Positions 25,672 to 34,218 of a stretch of DNA of 64,000 bases are shown piece after piece. The notes beneath the pieces are model-generated. The model made no database searches. It was given only the letters and a program-made list of their open reading frames with translations, and was not told the DNA's origin. Origin of the DNA: Leptolinea sp. HRD-7 (GTDB taxonomy: Bacteria; Chloroflexota; Anaerolineae; Anaerolineales; Anaerolineaceae). A program made the position numbers and the translations under genes. Each line of letters starts with the position of its first letter. Positions within the stretch are counted from its first letter, which is position 1. The stretch covers positions 3,442,001 to 3,506,000 of the forward strand of contig AP024710.1 in NCBI GenBank assembly GCA_024363285.1. Direction: 5' to 3'.

Positions 25672-26874
25672 ATGCCTCCCATAACCGAACCGATCTTCGA
25701 AAACCCCAATTTATACCTTTTACGTTCACTGGGAAAGCTAAACACTACAGATGAATGGAAAGCCGGATTGGATGAGTTTGCGCACCAGATCCGTCTCGGC
25801 TTGATTTATGACCATCTGGTGGTATTTAAGATAAATGGCGGTAATACACTGGAACCGGTATTCGCTCGCGCTGTTGGCAGAGGACGTTCCGGAGAGGCTG
25901 ATACAGCATGGGGCGATTCTATTGGTTACCAGGTTATCAAAGAAAAACGTCCAGTCATCAACAATCCTAAAAAGACACCGGGGACCAACCGGCTTGAATA
26001 CCCGTATGGATTGGGGATTCCGGTCTTTAATAACGGGGATGTTATTGGTGCCATAGTTATCATCCGGTTCGGCGGACCCGAATACACCGATTTAGATATC
26101 GAGCAGGCTCAATGTTTTGCCTCCATACTCGGGTTGGTGCTGGGAAATATACGATTGCGGCATGAAGTGGAAAAATTATCCGAACGCTGCAAAGTTTCTG
26201 ATCTGCAAGATAATTTTATATCCACGATAACCCATGAATTACGCAGCCCTCTGGGATTTATAAAAGGGTATACCACCACCCTTCTTCGATCTGATACGAC
26301 CTGGGATTCAAACACTCAACAGGAATTTTTACGGATTATCGATGCTGAAACTGACCATTTACAGGCGATGATCGATAACCTGCTTGACTCCGCGCGCCTT
26401 CAAAGTAATATGCTTGAATTCCATTTTCAGCCCGTCAGGGTGGAAGCGTTGCTTCATAATATTATCGCGCGTGCCCGGATTCACCATGGTGACATGAACA
26501 TCCAATTGAAAATCATAGAACCGGTGAAAATGGTCAATGCGGATCCTGAACGTTTGGAACAAGTTTTTGAAAACCTCATTACCAACGCGCACAAATATGC
26601 CCCTGAATCGCCTGTATGGATAACGCTGCAATCAAAAAATGGCCGGGTAATCATAGAATTTCGCGATGAGGGACCGGGAATCCCCCCCGAATCGCAGGAA
26701 AAGATATTCTGGCGGTTTTATCGTGATCCACAATCAGAACGGGAAACTCATGGAAGCGGGCTTGGCCTTTTCATTTGTCGGCAGATTCTAGATGCGCACA
26801 AAGGCAAAATATCAGTAGAATCAATAAAAGGAAAAGGTTCTTCATTTGTGATCTCGCTTCCGGCGATGGATTAA
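25672..26874 (+). CDS. GAF-domain sensor histidine kinase
   Basis: 400 residues from ATG at 25672, preceded by GCAGGAGAA; a TTG overlapping the previous stop would add 12 residues but lacks a ribosome site. An N-terminal GAF-like domain (about 35-180) is followed by HisKA (STITHELRSPLGFIKGY) and HATPase_c (NLITNAHKYA, DEGPGIPP, GSGLGLFI). Soluble, so it senses a cytosolic cue. The adjacent OmpR-type regulator is the likely partner, perhaps shared with the kinase upstream. Confidence 0.9.
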   Translation: MPPITEPIFENPNLYLLRSLGKLNTTDEWKAGLDEFAHQIRLGLIYDHLVVFKINGGNTLEPVFARAVGRGRSGEADTAWGDSIGYQVIKEKRPVINNPKKTPGTNRLEYPYGLGIPVFNNGDVIGAIVIIRFGGPEYTDLDIEQAQCFASILGLVLGNIRLRHEVEKLSERCKVSDLQDNFISTITHELRSPLGFIKGYTTTLLRSDTTWDSNTQQEFLRIIDAETDHLQAMIDNLLDSARLQSNMLEFHFQPVRVEALLHNIIARARIHHGDMNIQLKIIEPVKMVNADPERLEQVFENLITNAHKYAPESPVWITLQSKNGRVIIEFRDEGPGIPPESQEKIFWRFYRDPQSERETHGSGLGLFICRQILDAHKGKISVESIKGKGSSFVISLPAMD

Positions 26875-26894
26875 CCTGTGATTGGGAGAAATAT

Positions 26895-27617
26895 ATGCCA
26901 GCAAAAATTCTGGTAGTAGATGACGAAAAACAATATATACATCTCTTGCAGGTAAATCTTCAATCGGAAGGATACGAAGTCATTTCAGCCATGAATGGCG
27001 AAGACGCACTGGAGATGGTTTCCGCCCAAAAACCAGACCTGGTGTTAATGGATGTGATGATGCCAAAATTAGATGGTGTAACCACCTGTGAACGGATCAG
27101 ACAATTTTCCAATGTGCCTGTAATAATGCTGACAGCCAAAAGAGAAGAGCAAGACCGCGTTAAAGGTTTGAATGCCGGAGCCGATGATTATGTGGTAAAA
27201 CCTTTTTCTGCGACCGAATTGATCGCCCGGGTTAAGGCTGTTCTCCGGCGAGCCCGTAAAGATGACTCTTCCATGGGCGAACGATTCTTCCAGCATCATG
27301 ACTTGAAAATTGATTTTGCCCGTGCGGAGGTATGGAAAGGCGATAAACCGGTATTCCTCTCTGCGACAGAATACCGATTGCTTATTCAATTCGCTCATCA
27401 TCTGGGTCAGATAATGACCGGTGAAGAACTGTTGACGGCTATATGGGGTCCGTCGTATAAAGAAGACAAAGAAATTTTGTGGGTCAGCATAGCCCGTCTC
27501 CGTCAAAAACTGGAAGATAATCCTCACAGCCCCTGTCATATTGTTACCCGTTCAGGGCTGGGCTACTTAATGCCGGCGGAGACTGTATCCTCTACCGATA
27601 AAAGAAAGAGGGAATAA
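26895..27617 (+). CDS. OmpR/PhoB-family response regulator
   Basis: 240 residues from ATG at 26895 with GGGAGAA upstream; the longer frame reaches into the kinase gene and is not used. Receiver domain (AKILVVDDEK, phospho-acceptor Asp in LVLMDVMMPKLDG, Thr/Lys at MLTAK and VVKPF) plus a C-terminal winged helix of the Trans_reg_C type ending in THIVTRSGLGY-like wing residues. It starts 20 nt after the GAF kinase, with which it most likely forms a pair. Target genes unknown. Confidence 0.94.
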   Translation: MPAKILVVDDEKQYIHLLQVNLQSEGYEVISAMNGEDALEMVSAQKPDLVLMDVMMPKLDGVTTCERIRQFSNVPVIMLTAKREEQDRVKGLNAGADDYVVKPFSATELIARVKAVLRRARKDDSSMGERFFQHHDLKIDFARAEVWKGDKPVFLSATEYRLLIQFAHHLGQIMTGEELLTAIWGPSYKEDKEILWVSIARLRQKLEDNPHSPCHIVTRSGLGYLMPAETVSSTDKRKRE

Positions 27618-27916
27618 TGTTTTCCAGTTTTGAAGAAAAAGGGAAGATTTTTACTCAGGTAGTCACTAAGAAACCAATTAACGTCACAATTCAAACAACC
27701 AGCCATTTAATCCGCGGCAAAATTCACATCCGACCAGAAGACCGGGTAAAAGACGAATTGAACCGTAAGGATCTGTTCATCGCGGTAACGGATGCCGTTG
27801 TTTTCTCCAATTCCGGAGAATCACTGTATCACAGCGGATTTCTTTCCGTCAACACAGAACAGATCGTCTGGCTGATGCCAGATGAAGAAGTCAAACCAGC
27901 CGGGGGAATAAAATGA
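27617..27916 (+). CDS. conserved small protein of unknown function
   Basis: 99 residues, ATG overlapping the regulator stop by one base (TAATG). Predicted all-beta, with two strands around TIQTTSHLIRGKIHI and an acidic C-terminal EQIVWLMPDEE. No family recognised and no signal peptide. It overlaps the CpaF gene by 4 nt (ATGA), so it is translated between a response regulator and a secretion ATPase and may link the two. Confidence 0.75.
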   Translation: MFSSFEEKGKIFTQVVTKKPINVTIQTTSHLIRGKIHIRPEDRVKDELNRKDLFIAVTDAVVFSNSGESLYHSGFLSVNTEQIVWLMPDEEVKPAGGIK

Positions 27917-29226
27917 TCCAGTCCGGCGGTACAATGCTTAGCCCAACCGACCAGGCCAAACTCAGAAGCTATCTGGTCAGTGCGGTTTCACGGGAAATGG
28001 AATCCCGCCCGCCATCACCCCGCCAACGCCGTGAAGCCATTCTACAGTATTTGCAAATCGCTTATGAATCCACGAGGTTAAACCTTCCGGAACAGCTCAA
28101 GAACCAGATATTCAAAGAAATTCTTGATGAAATGATCGGGTTTGGCCCGCTGCAACCGTTGCTAGACGATCCTTCCATAAGCGAAGTAATGGTAAATGGC
28201 CCAAACATGGTGTATATCGAACGCAATGGTAAATTGGAACTGACCAATCTAAAATTTGACAGTGATGATGCCATTCTGCGGATCATTGATAAGATAATTC
28301 TTCCTCTGGGTCGCAATATTGACACCGATAATCCCACGGTTGATGCCCGTTTGCCTGATGGTTCCCGTGTAAATGCCGTTATCCCTCCGGTGGCGATAGA
28401 CGGCCCGTCCATAACCATCCGCAAATTCATGAAAGATAAGCTTACTATGGATCAATTGATCGCGTTGGGATCAATTACCCAGCCTATGGCCAGTCTATTA
28501 CGAGCGTGTGTCATCGCGAGATTGAATATTATTGTCTCAGGCGGCACCGGCTCTGGTAAGACCACGTTTTTGAATATACTTTCCAGCTACATTCCGGAAA
28601 ATGAGCGCATTGTCACTATAGAAGACGCGGCGGAACTAAAATTGCAACAACCTCATGTAGTGAGACTTGAAACCAAACCACCCAACATTGAAGGTAAACA
28701 CCAGGTTTCCATCCGTGATCTGGTAAAGAATAGTCTGCGCATGCGCCCCGACAGGATCGTGATCGGTGAATGCCGTGGCGGCGAAGCCCTTGACATGCTT
28801 CAGGCTATGAATACCGGCCATGATGGCTCGCTGACCACTCTGCACGCCAACACCCCGCGCGACGCGCTAAGCCGCCTGGAAACCATGTGCCTTATGTCAG
28901 GCATTGAACTTCCAGTAAAAGTATTGCGCGAACAGATCGCGGCAGCGATTGACTTGATCGTTCAGCAGGCTCGACTGAAAGACGGCACCCGCAAGATCAC
29001 CGCCATCTCGGAAGTATCCGGTATGGAAGGAGACACCATCACAATGACGGATATTTTCAAATTTCAGCAAACCGGTGTCAGCCAGGATGGCAAAGTGCTG
29101 GGCGAACTGCGCCCCACAGGGATCCGTCCTGCATTCAGCCAGCGGCTCGAAGCAGCCGGCTACCGGCTTGGGCCGGAAATCTTTGGCGCGAATTTCAATG
29201 ATATGTTGGGAAATCGGAGGAGATGA
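27913..29226 (+). CDS. cpaF: CpaF/TadA-type secretion ATPase
   Basis: 437 residues. An N-terminal helical domain precedes the secretion ATPase core: Walker A SGGTGSGKTTFLN, Asp box IVTIEDAAEL, Walker B DRIVIGECRGGEAL and His box GSLTTLHANTP. It powers assembly of Tad/Flp pili or related type II/IV systems. No other tad genes (tadB, tadC, prepilin) lie in the window, so it is either an orphan serving a distant locus or has another job here. It shares overlapping reading frames with the unknown 99-residue gene upstream. Confidence 0.93.
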   Translation: MIQSGGTMLSPTDQAKLRSYLVSAVSREMESRPPSPRQRREAILQYLQIAYESTRLNLPEQLKNQIFKEILDEMIGFGPLQPLLDDPSISEVMVNGPNMVYIERNGKLELTNLKFDSDDAILRIIDKIILPLGRNIDTDNPTVDARLPDGSRVNAVIPPVAIDGPSITIRKFMKDKLTMDQLIALGSITQPMASLLRACVIARLNIIVSGGTGSGKTTFLNILSSYIPENERIVTIEDAAELKLQQPHVVRLETKPPNIEGKHQVSIRDLVKNSLRMRPDRIVIGECRGGEALDMLQAMNTGHDGSLTTLHANTPRDALSRLETMCLMSGIELPVKVLREQIAAAIDLIVQQARLKDGTRKITAISEVSGMEGDTITMTDIFKFQQTGVSQDGKVLGELRPTGIRPAFSQRLEAAGYRLGPEIFGANFNDMLGNRRR

Positions 29227-29229
29227 CCC

Positions 29230-30102
29230 GTGGCTATTAAACCCCAGATGAAAACTCTAAGGGCACACAAAATCGCGGCACTGGTGCTCGATGCTCGTTT
29301 ATATGCTCGAAGGACACCGGAAGAAGCCTGTGGATTGCTCGGATGGGACGAAGAACATCTGCTGGCATTGGAAACCGCTGCCGTAACACCTTCACTTCCC
29401 GAATTGGAAGCCCTGGCAGCAATCTATGCCGTACCGGTAGACCACTTTTTCGGTTCCACCAGCCTGTCTGACAAAATGCCCAAACTGCGAACTGAAACAA
29501 TGCAGCAGCGGCTTGAATTGCGTAACCGCATACTGGGCGCAATGATCATGCAAACCCGAAGCCGCAAGAATTTATCTCGCGATGACCTGGCAACCATGAC
29601 CGGGTTATCACTGGAAGAGATTACGGCCTACGAACTCGGCCTGCTTCCTTTGCCGGTCACAGATCTGGAAGAAATTACCCGGATTCTTCAAATAGATGTG
29701 AATGATTGGATTGACAGTTATGCCATCCCTACCCGTGATATGATCCGCCCGACAAAACTACCGGAACCTGAACCGGCTCAATCGGAAAAGGCTCCTGAGG
29801 TCACTGCGGCTGCGCCAGTTTCAGTTACTACTGAACCGGCTCAACCCATTTCAGAGAAGACTCCCATTCAGCCAGTTCAAGCCCCAACGCTTGTATCTTC
29901 AGGCAGTCAACCGGTATCTGGTGAAGTTATTGAACTCAGCGAATTGGAATCGATGTTGACTGACAAAATTCCAAAGGAACTCGCGGATTTCATTACCAAT
30001 CCGGTAAATAAGCAATATCTATTATTGGCCAGTAATTTAAGTCACATGCCGGCTGATCAGTTACGCCGAATCGCGGAATCGCTGTTGGAGATCACATTCT
30101 AA
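29230..30102 (+). CDS. protein with two XRE-type helix-turn-helix domains
   Basis: 290 residues from GTG with GGAGGAGA upstream. Two Cro/C1-type HTH modules (about 12-70 and 95-150; signatures EEACGLLGWDEEHLLALE and RDDLATMTGLSLEEITAYE) are followed by a Pro/Glu/Ala-rich linker (about 175-235) and a C-terminal helical segment. The duplicated HTH without a sensor domain suggests a DNA-binding scaffold. It sits 3 nt after cpaF and 3 nt before a TPR gene. Targets unknown. Confidence 0.83.
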   Translation: MAIKPQMKTLRAHKIAALVLDARLYARRTPEEACGLLGWDEEHLLALETAAVTPSLPELEALAAIYAVPVDHFFGSTSLSDKMPKLRTETMQQRLELRNRILGAMIMQTRSRKNLSRDDLATMTGLSLEEITAYELGLLPLPVTDLEEITRILQIDVNDWIDSYAIPTRDMIRPTKLPEPEPAQSEKAPEVTAAAPVSVTTEPAQPISEKTPIQPVQAPTLVSSGSQPVSGEVIELSELESMLTDKIPKELADFITNPVNKQYLLLASNLSHMPADQLRRIAESLLEITF

Positions 30103-30105
30103 AAC

Positions 30106-30645
30106 ATGGAAAATACCACCATCGCTTCATCCGCTGAATTCGGGCGGTTGGCATACGAAGCCGGTAATTACTCCGCCGCGGCAGATATGTTCTTAAAAGC
30201 CGAACAGGCTGCCAGGACCGCCGGTGATGCCCTGCAGGCGGCTGAAATGGCCAACAACCGGAGTGTGGCCCTTTTGCAAGCGGGTGACGCGCAGGCTGCG
30301 CTTGAAGCCTGCGATGGAACTGAAATAGTCTTTGCCGCGGCCGGAGACATTCAACGCGAAGGGTTGGCATTGGGGAATAAGGCAGCCGCGTTGAGAGAAC
30401 TGGGCCGTAGAGATGAAAGCCTGAAACAATATCAGCTTTCGGCGGAACGTCTGAAAAAAGCTGGCGATAAAGAGAATCTCGCTATCGTACACAAAACCAT
30501 ATCTGCAATCGAAATCGAGAAAGGTGATAACTTAGGCGCGATGAGTGCCATGCTCGATGCTTTGCAAGTAAAGGAAAAATTAACGTTGCGAGAGCGATTT
30601 ATGCGCTGGCTCTTCTCGCTGGCATCCCGGTTAATGCCGCGGTAA
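30106..30645 (+). CDS. TPR-repeat protein
   Basis: 179 residues with three or four tetratricopeptide-like helical repeats (for example RLAYEAGNYSAAADMFLKAE and NRSVALLQAGDAQAALEACD). A basic C-terminal helix may touch the membrane. TPRs bind protein partners; none is known here. It lies within the cpaF-XRE-TPR-GNAT run, with gaps of 2-3 nt. Confidence 0.8.
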   Translation: MENTTIASSAEFGRLAYEAGNYSAAADMFLKAEQAARTAGDALQAAEMANNRSVALLQAGDAQAALEACDGTEIVFAAAGDIQREGLALGNKAAALRELGRRDESLKQYQLSAERLKKAGDKENLAIVHKTISAIEIEKGDNLGAMSAMLDALQVKEKLTLRERFMRWLFSLASRLMPR

Positions 30646-30647
30646 CC

Positions 30648-31547
30648 ATGACTTTTCAAACCCGTAATAATGTTCCCACCAACAAATTTCTATTGAGGCC
30701 GGCTTCCGCTGGAGATTTAAACGCGCTCTCCGTCTTTTTTAAGGGCAAAGTCAACATTCAGCATCACCTTGACTGGCGTACCTCTCTGGAATGGCTTGGA
30801 TATCAACCCTATTACCTGCTTTTACGCCAGAATGAGATTCTGGCGGTTATGGCCGCGCCTGTTGACCCTGATGGGATTGCCTGGATCCGCGTCTTTGGCG
30901 CGGTAAAAGAAATTCCTCCCGAGAAATTATTCCCCATTCTGCTTGAACGTTGCTTGAAAGATCTTGACCAGGGTGAGAACCGCCCGATGCTTGCCGCTCT
31001 TGGTCTGCAAGATTGGTTTAAAACAACGCTTGAAACACATAATTTCGTTTTACGGCAGCAGATCGTTGTACTTGGCTGGGATTTTAAACTTCCTCCAGAA
31101 AGGGAAGTACCCGCAAATCTGTCAATTCGTGTAATGACCATGCAAGACCTGCCTACCGTTGCCGCTGTAGATAGACTGGCATTCAAACCCCTATGGCAGA
31201 ATTCTCTTGACGCGCTCATGCTGGCGTTTCATAAAGCTTCTCTCGCTTCAGTGGCCTTGCTGGATGATACGATTGTGGGGTATCAGATCAGTACATCTAC
31301 TCCAATCAATACTCACCTTGCCCGATTAGCCGTAAATCCAAAATACCAGCGTAAGAACATCGGTTACGCTCTGGTACGCGATATGCTGGTTTCCAGCCTG
31401 AAATTAAACAGCTGGCAGGTGACTGTCAATACACAGGGAGATAACACCGCGTCGTTGTCATTATATGATTCACTGGGTTTTACTCTGACCGGTGAAAGTT
31501 TCCCGGTCTTTGTGTATGAAGACCCCGGATTGACAGGTAATACTTGA
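30648..31547 (+). CDS. GNAT family N-acetyltransferase
   Basis: 299 residues. The C-terminal half has the GNAT acetyl-CoA motif (LARLAVNPKYQRKNIGYALVRD) and the later NTASLSLYDSLGF segment; the N-terminal half looks like a degenerate second GNAT-like fold. Substrate unknown; ribosomal-protein or small-molecule acetylation are both possible. It starts 2 nt after the TPR gene. Confidence 0.85.
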   Translation: MTFQTRNNVPTNKFLLRPASAGDLNALSVFFKGKVNIQHHLDWRTSLEWLGYQPYYLLLRQNEILAVMAAPVDPDGIAWIRVFGAVKEIPPEKLFPILLERCLKDLDQGENRPMLAALGLQDWFKTTLETHNFVLRQQIVVLGWDFKLPPEREVPANLSIRVMTMQDLPTVAAVDRLAFKPLWQNSLDALMLAFHKASLASVALLDDTIVGYQISTSTPINTHLARLAVNPKYQRKNIGYALVRDMLVSSLKLNSWQVTVNTQGDNTASLSLYDSLGFTLTGESFPVFVYEDPGLTGNT

Positions 31548-31590
31548 TCTGGTTTAAGCCATAATTAGAAAAAAGCTTGTATGGAATATC

Positions 31591-31619
31591 GAATTCTGCC
31601 CAAACCTCGGGTAGAATTC
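31591..31619. other. hairpin between GNAT and DsbA-like genes
   Basis: GAATTCTGCCC (31591-31601) pairs with GGGTAGAATTC (31609-31619) apart from one mismatch. It is followed by A/T-rich sequence without a T run, so it is an uncertain terminator or processing site. Confidence 0.35.
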
Positions 31620-31650
31620 AAAATATTAATATTGTTTTCCAGGAGATAGA

Positions 31651-32322
31651 ATGAGTAGAAAGCAAGAACTTAAAGCGCTGCGTGCTGCAGACCGCCGCAA
31701 GCAAAACAAAATCACATTGGGTATTATCGCACTGGGTGCGTTGTTAATAGCCGGAGTTCTAATTTGGCCATCAATACAACGGAAAGTTGTAAAACCCGTT
31801 CCTCGTCCCAATGCAGAATTCACATCAATGGGGAATAAAGACGCAAAAGTAAAAGTGGAAGAATTCTCTGATTTTCAATGTCCGTTCTGCAGCCAATTCG
31901 CGAAAAAGCAAGAACCAGGAATTGTCAAAAAATATGTTGAGACCGGTAAGATACAGCTCACATTTGTCCCATTTTCTTTTCTTGGACCTGAATCGGTGAA
32001 AGCAGCCGAAGCCGCCTACTGCGCGGCAGACCAGGGGAAGTTCTGGGAATACCATGATCTGCTCTTTGACAGCCAGCACGGAGAAAATCAGGGAGCGTTC
32101 ACCCGCACCCTCTTTGTTCAATTGGCCAAAGATCTCTCCCTTGACTCAACCCAGTTTAATGATTGCGTGGATAAAAGCACCCACGCGCAGAAGGTGACAG
32201 ACGATCTCAGATACGGCCAGGAAAAAGGAGTAAATGGCACGCCATACTTCATGGTCAACGACAAACTTGTGGATTCTTCGCAGCTTGAAGCTGCCATTGA
32301 AGAAGCACTAGCAGCGAATTGA
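31651..32322 (+). CDS. membrane-anchored DsbA-like thiol oxidoreductase
   Basis: 223 residues with AGGAGATA upstream. A single N-terminal transmembrane anchor (about 24-44) precedes a thioredoxin fold with insertion. The active site is CPFC in DFQCPFCSQF, and the cis-Pro loop is GTPYFMV. It should oxidise or isomerise disulfides in exported proteins. It is separated from the GNAT gene by 103 nt containing a hairpin and has its own strong terminator. Confidence 0.92.
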   Translation: MSRKQELKALRAADRRKQNKITLGIIALGALLIAGVLIWPSIQRKVVKPVPRPNAEFTSMGNKDAKVKVEEFSDFQCPFCSQFAKKQEPGIVKKYVETGKIQLTFVPFSFLGPESVKAAEAAYCAADQGKFWEYHDLLFDSQHGENQGAFTRTLFVQLAKDLSLDSTQFNDCVDKSTHAQKVTDDLRYGQEKGVNGTPYFMVNDKLVDSSQLEAAIEEALAAN

Positions 32323-32343
32323 TCTCTCACGGATGATATCAGC

Positions 32344-32379
32344 AAGACGGTCTTCGAAAGGAAGACCGTCTTTTTTTTT
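32344..32379. terminator. strong bidirectional-type terminator
   Basis: A perfect 12-bp stem (AAGACGGTCTTC at 32344-32355 with GAAGACCGTCTT at 32361-32372) is followed by nine T residues. It ends the DsbA-like transcript and touches the stop of the convergent DUF554 gene. Confidence 0.92.
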
Positions 32380-33094
32380 ATAACCCAAAGAGAGAGAATA
32401 ACCAGGTGATTAATGGTCCCAGTATCAGCGCGGGTAATAGATTGGCCGTTCGTATGGGCTTGATCTCAAGAAAACTGCTAATGGATATGCAAGCCAAAAT
32501 AATCCCGCCGACAGCAGTAAGTTCGTTGATCATGGATGCCGTTAATAGACTTTGAACCTGAGAAGCAAACAGAGAAATCAGTCCCTGATACACGAGAATT
32601 GGGATGCTTGAAAAGGCTACCCCCACACCCAGGCTTGAGGCAAAAGCCAGAGACGCGAATCCGTCAAGCACAGATTTAATAGCCAGTGTGTTGATCTCTC
32701 CCGAAAGACCATTCTGAATAGCCCCCAGTATAGCCATTGGTCCAGAACAATAAATCAACGACGTAGAAAGAAATCCTCGCACGAAATTTCCGTTCCCGGG
32801 TGTATCTTGCACTTTTCCGGGGATGAGTTTATTTTCCAATCGAGCTGTCAAATTAACCAGAACGGTATCTATGTCCAGCCACTCGCCAAGCATTACACCG
32901 CCCAGAATGGAAAGTAAAGGAATAATCGCATTCTCTGTTTTAAGAAATAATTGGGTCGCGTATAAAGCAGTAAAAATACCGAGAACAAGGATGACGGATT
33001 GTTTAATTTTATCGGGCAGGCGTGCTCCCAGTAATAATCCAAGCACACTTCCAATAACGACAGCCGCGCTGTTTAACAGAGTACCGCTGATCAC
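32378..33094 (-). CDS. DUF554 family membrane protein
   Basis: 238 residues, about seven transmembrane helices. The N-terminus GTLLNSAAVVIGSVLGLLLG and the GGVMLGEWLDID and SLIYCSGPMAILGAIQ segments are typical of DUF554 (YqgA/YdfK-like). Function in the family is unknown, probably transport. It follows the cobalamin adenosyltransferase gene by 3 nt. Confidence 0.9.
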   Translation of the reverse strand: MISGTLLNSAAVVIGSVLGLLLGARLPDKIKQSVILVLGIFTALYATQLFLKTENAIIPLLSILGGVMLGEWLDIDTVLVNLTARLENKLIPGKVQDTPGNGNFVRGFLSTSLIYCSGPMAILGAIQNGLSGEINTLAIKSVLDGFASLAFASSLGVGVAFSSIPILVYQGLISLFASQVQSLLTASMINELTAVGGIILACISISSFLEIKPIRTANLLPALILGPLITWLFSLFGL

Positions 33095-33097
33095 GTC

Positions 33098-33646
33098 TTA
33101 CTTTGCCTGACTGGGAGTTTCTGGAAGAGATTCTTTTAATTCTAACAATTCAAGAACGAACAGAAGTGACGACAGGCGGTTCAGATACGCAATAATGTTC
33201 TGATTATTTAGTAACCCTTTATCGGTCATTTCTACAACACGCCTTTCGGCTCGCCGAGAAACAGCACGCGCGTTGGCTAATGCCCCGCCCCCCGGTGTAT
33301 CACCTGACATCAAGAAACTTCGTGGGGCTTCAACCACAGCGGTAATCGCGTCTGCCTGTTGTTCCAACCATTTCACCTGTTCTTCATGAACCGTACGAAA
33401 ACGTTCCGCCTGATCGAGGTCTGAAGCCACCTCCCCCATCATTCCACTCAAGTCGCGCTGAATGTGTAGCAAAATCTCTTTTATCTGCGGTACTGCAGAT
33501 AGTCCGCGTGCCAGACCCAGCGCCGTGGAAGTTTCATCCAGTGTGCCTAATGCCTCAAAACGCAGGTCATATTTTTTCAGACGTCCTCTACCAATGAACG
33601 ATGTTAATCCATCGTCACCTTTACACGTGTAAAAGGGGCTCATCAA
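33098..33646 (-). CDS. PduO-type ATP:cob(I)alamin adenosyltransferase
   Basis: 182 residues with the PduO pattern: YTCKGDDGLTSFIGRGRLKK at the N-terminus (ATP loop), GTLDETSTALGLAR, and the C-terminal RAVSRRAERRVV helix with the conserved arginines. It transfers the adenosyl group of ATP to cob(I)alamin to make coenzyme B12. The usual TSLFGG is TSFIGR here, a mild change in the ATP loop. Its start overlaps the stop of the upstream unknown gene by 4 nt. Confidence 0.92.
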   Translation of the reverse strand: MMSPFYTCKGDDGLTSFIGRGRLKKYDLRFEALGTLDETSTALGLARGLSAVPQIKEILLHIQRDLSGMMGEVASDLDQAERFRTVHEEQVKWLEQQADAITAVVEAPRSFLMSGDTPGGGALANARAVSRRAERRVVEMTDKGLLNNQNIIAYLNRLSSLLFVLELLELKESLPETPSQAK

Positions 33647-34188
33647 TCCGCCTTTTCATATCGCATAACCCGATACAGGTACCAGAATTTTTCTTTCGGG
33701 AATCCTTCTTGAACTTCCGGTTCCCAGATAAAATCATTATCCGCGGAATACTTGATCAGGAGTTTATCTTTGCGTTGAATGCTTTCCGCGTATTCTTCCA
33801 TTTTTTCAGGATGGGTATCCTCGATCAATTGAACAATCACCCGGTTGCGCACCTGGTGACGGTATGCGGATGATGGCTCGTTTCCGTCATGCGCCAGACC
33901 AAGAATAAAATCGCCCCAGAGCCGCATACGCATTCGGGCTTCCTGTTGACATTTATTCGCCCATGCAACTTTCCAATGATTACGGATCTGGTCGATTTGT
34001 TCCAGACTGTTCGCAACATCACCATCCATACTGGCGGATTGAAGCCGTTTTTGGGCAAGCATCACACCACCGGCCGAGAGTGAAATATCCGGCAGATGAC
34101 GGATGACATCATTGGAAAGCAAAAATGTTTCCAATTCGGGAACGGAATTCTTTATATATAAGACATCTTTATACAGTGTTTCAGACAT
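33643..34188 (-). CDS. unrecognised cytosolic protein
   Basis: 181 residues from ATG at 34188 (GGATGA upstream); an ATG four codons earlier lacks a ribosome site. Predicted mostly helical, rich in charged residues and without signal peptide or membrane helix. Notable segments are QQEARMRMRLWGDF and a C-terminal FWYLYRVMRY. No family recognised. Its stop overlaps the start of the cobalamin adenosyltransferase by 4 nt, so co-expression is likely but a shared role is not established. Confidence 0.75.
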   Translation of the reverse strand: MSETLYKDVLYIKNSVPELETFLLSNDVIRHLPDISLSAGGVMLAQKRLQSASMDGDVANSLEQIDQIRNHWKVAWANKCQQEARMRMRLWGDFILGLAHDGNEPSSAYRHQVRNRVIVQLIEDTHPEKMEEYAESIQRKDKLLIKYSADNDFIWEPEVQEGFPKEKFWYLYRVMRYEKAD

Positions 34189-34218
34189 TCTTTCATCCAA
34201 AACAGACCAGATTGATTT

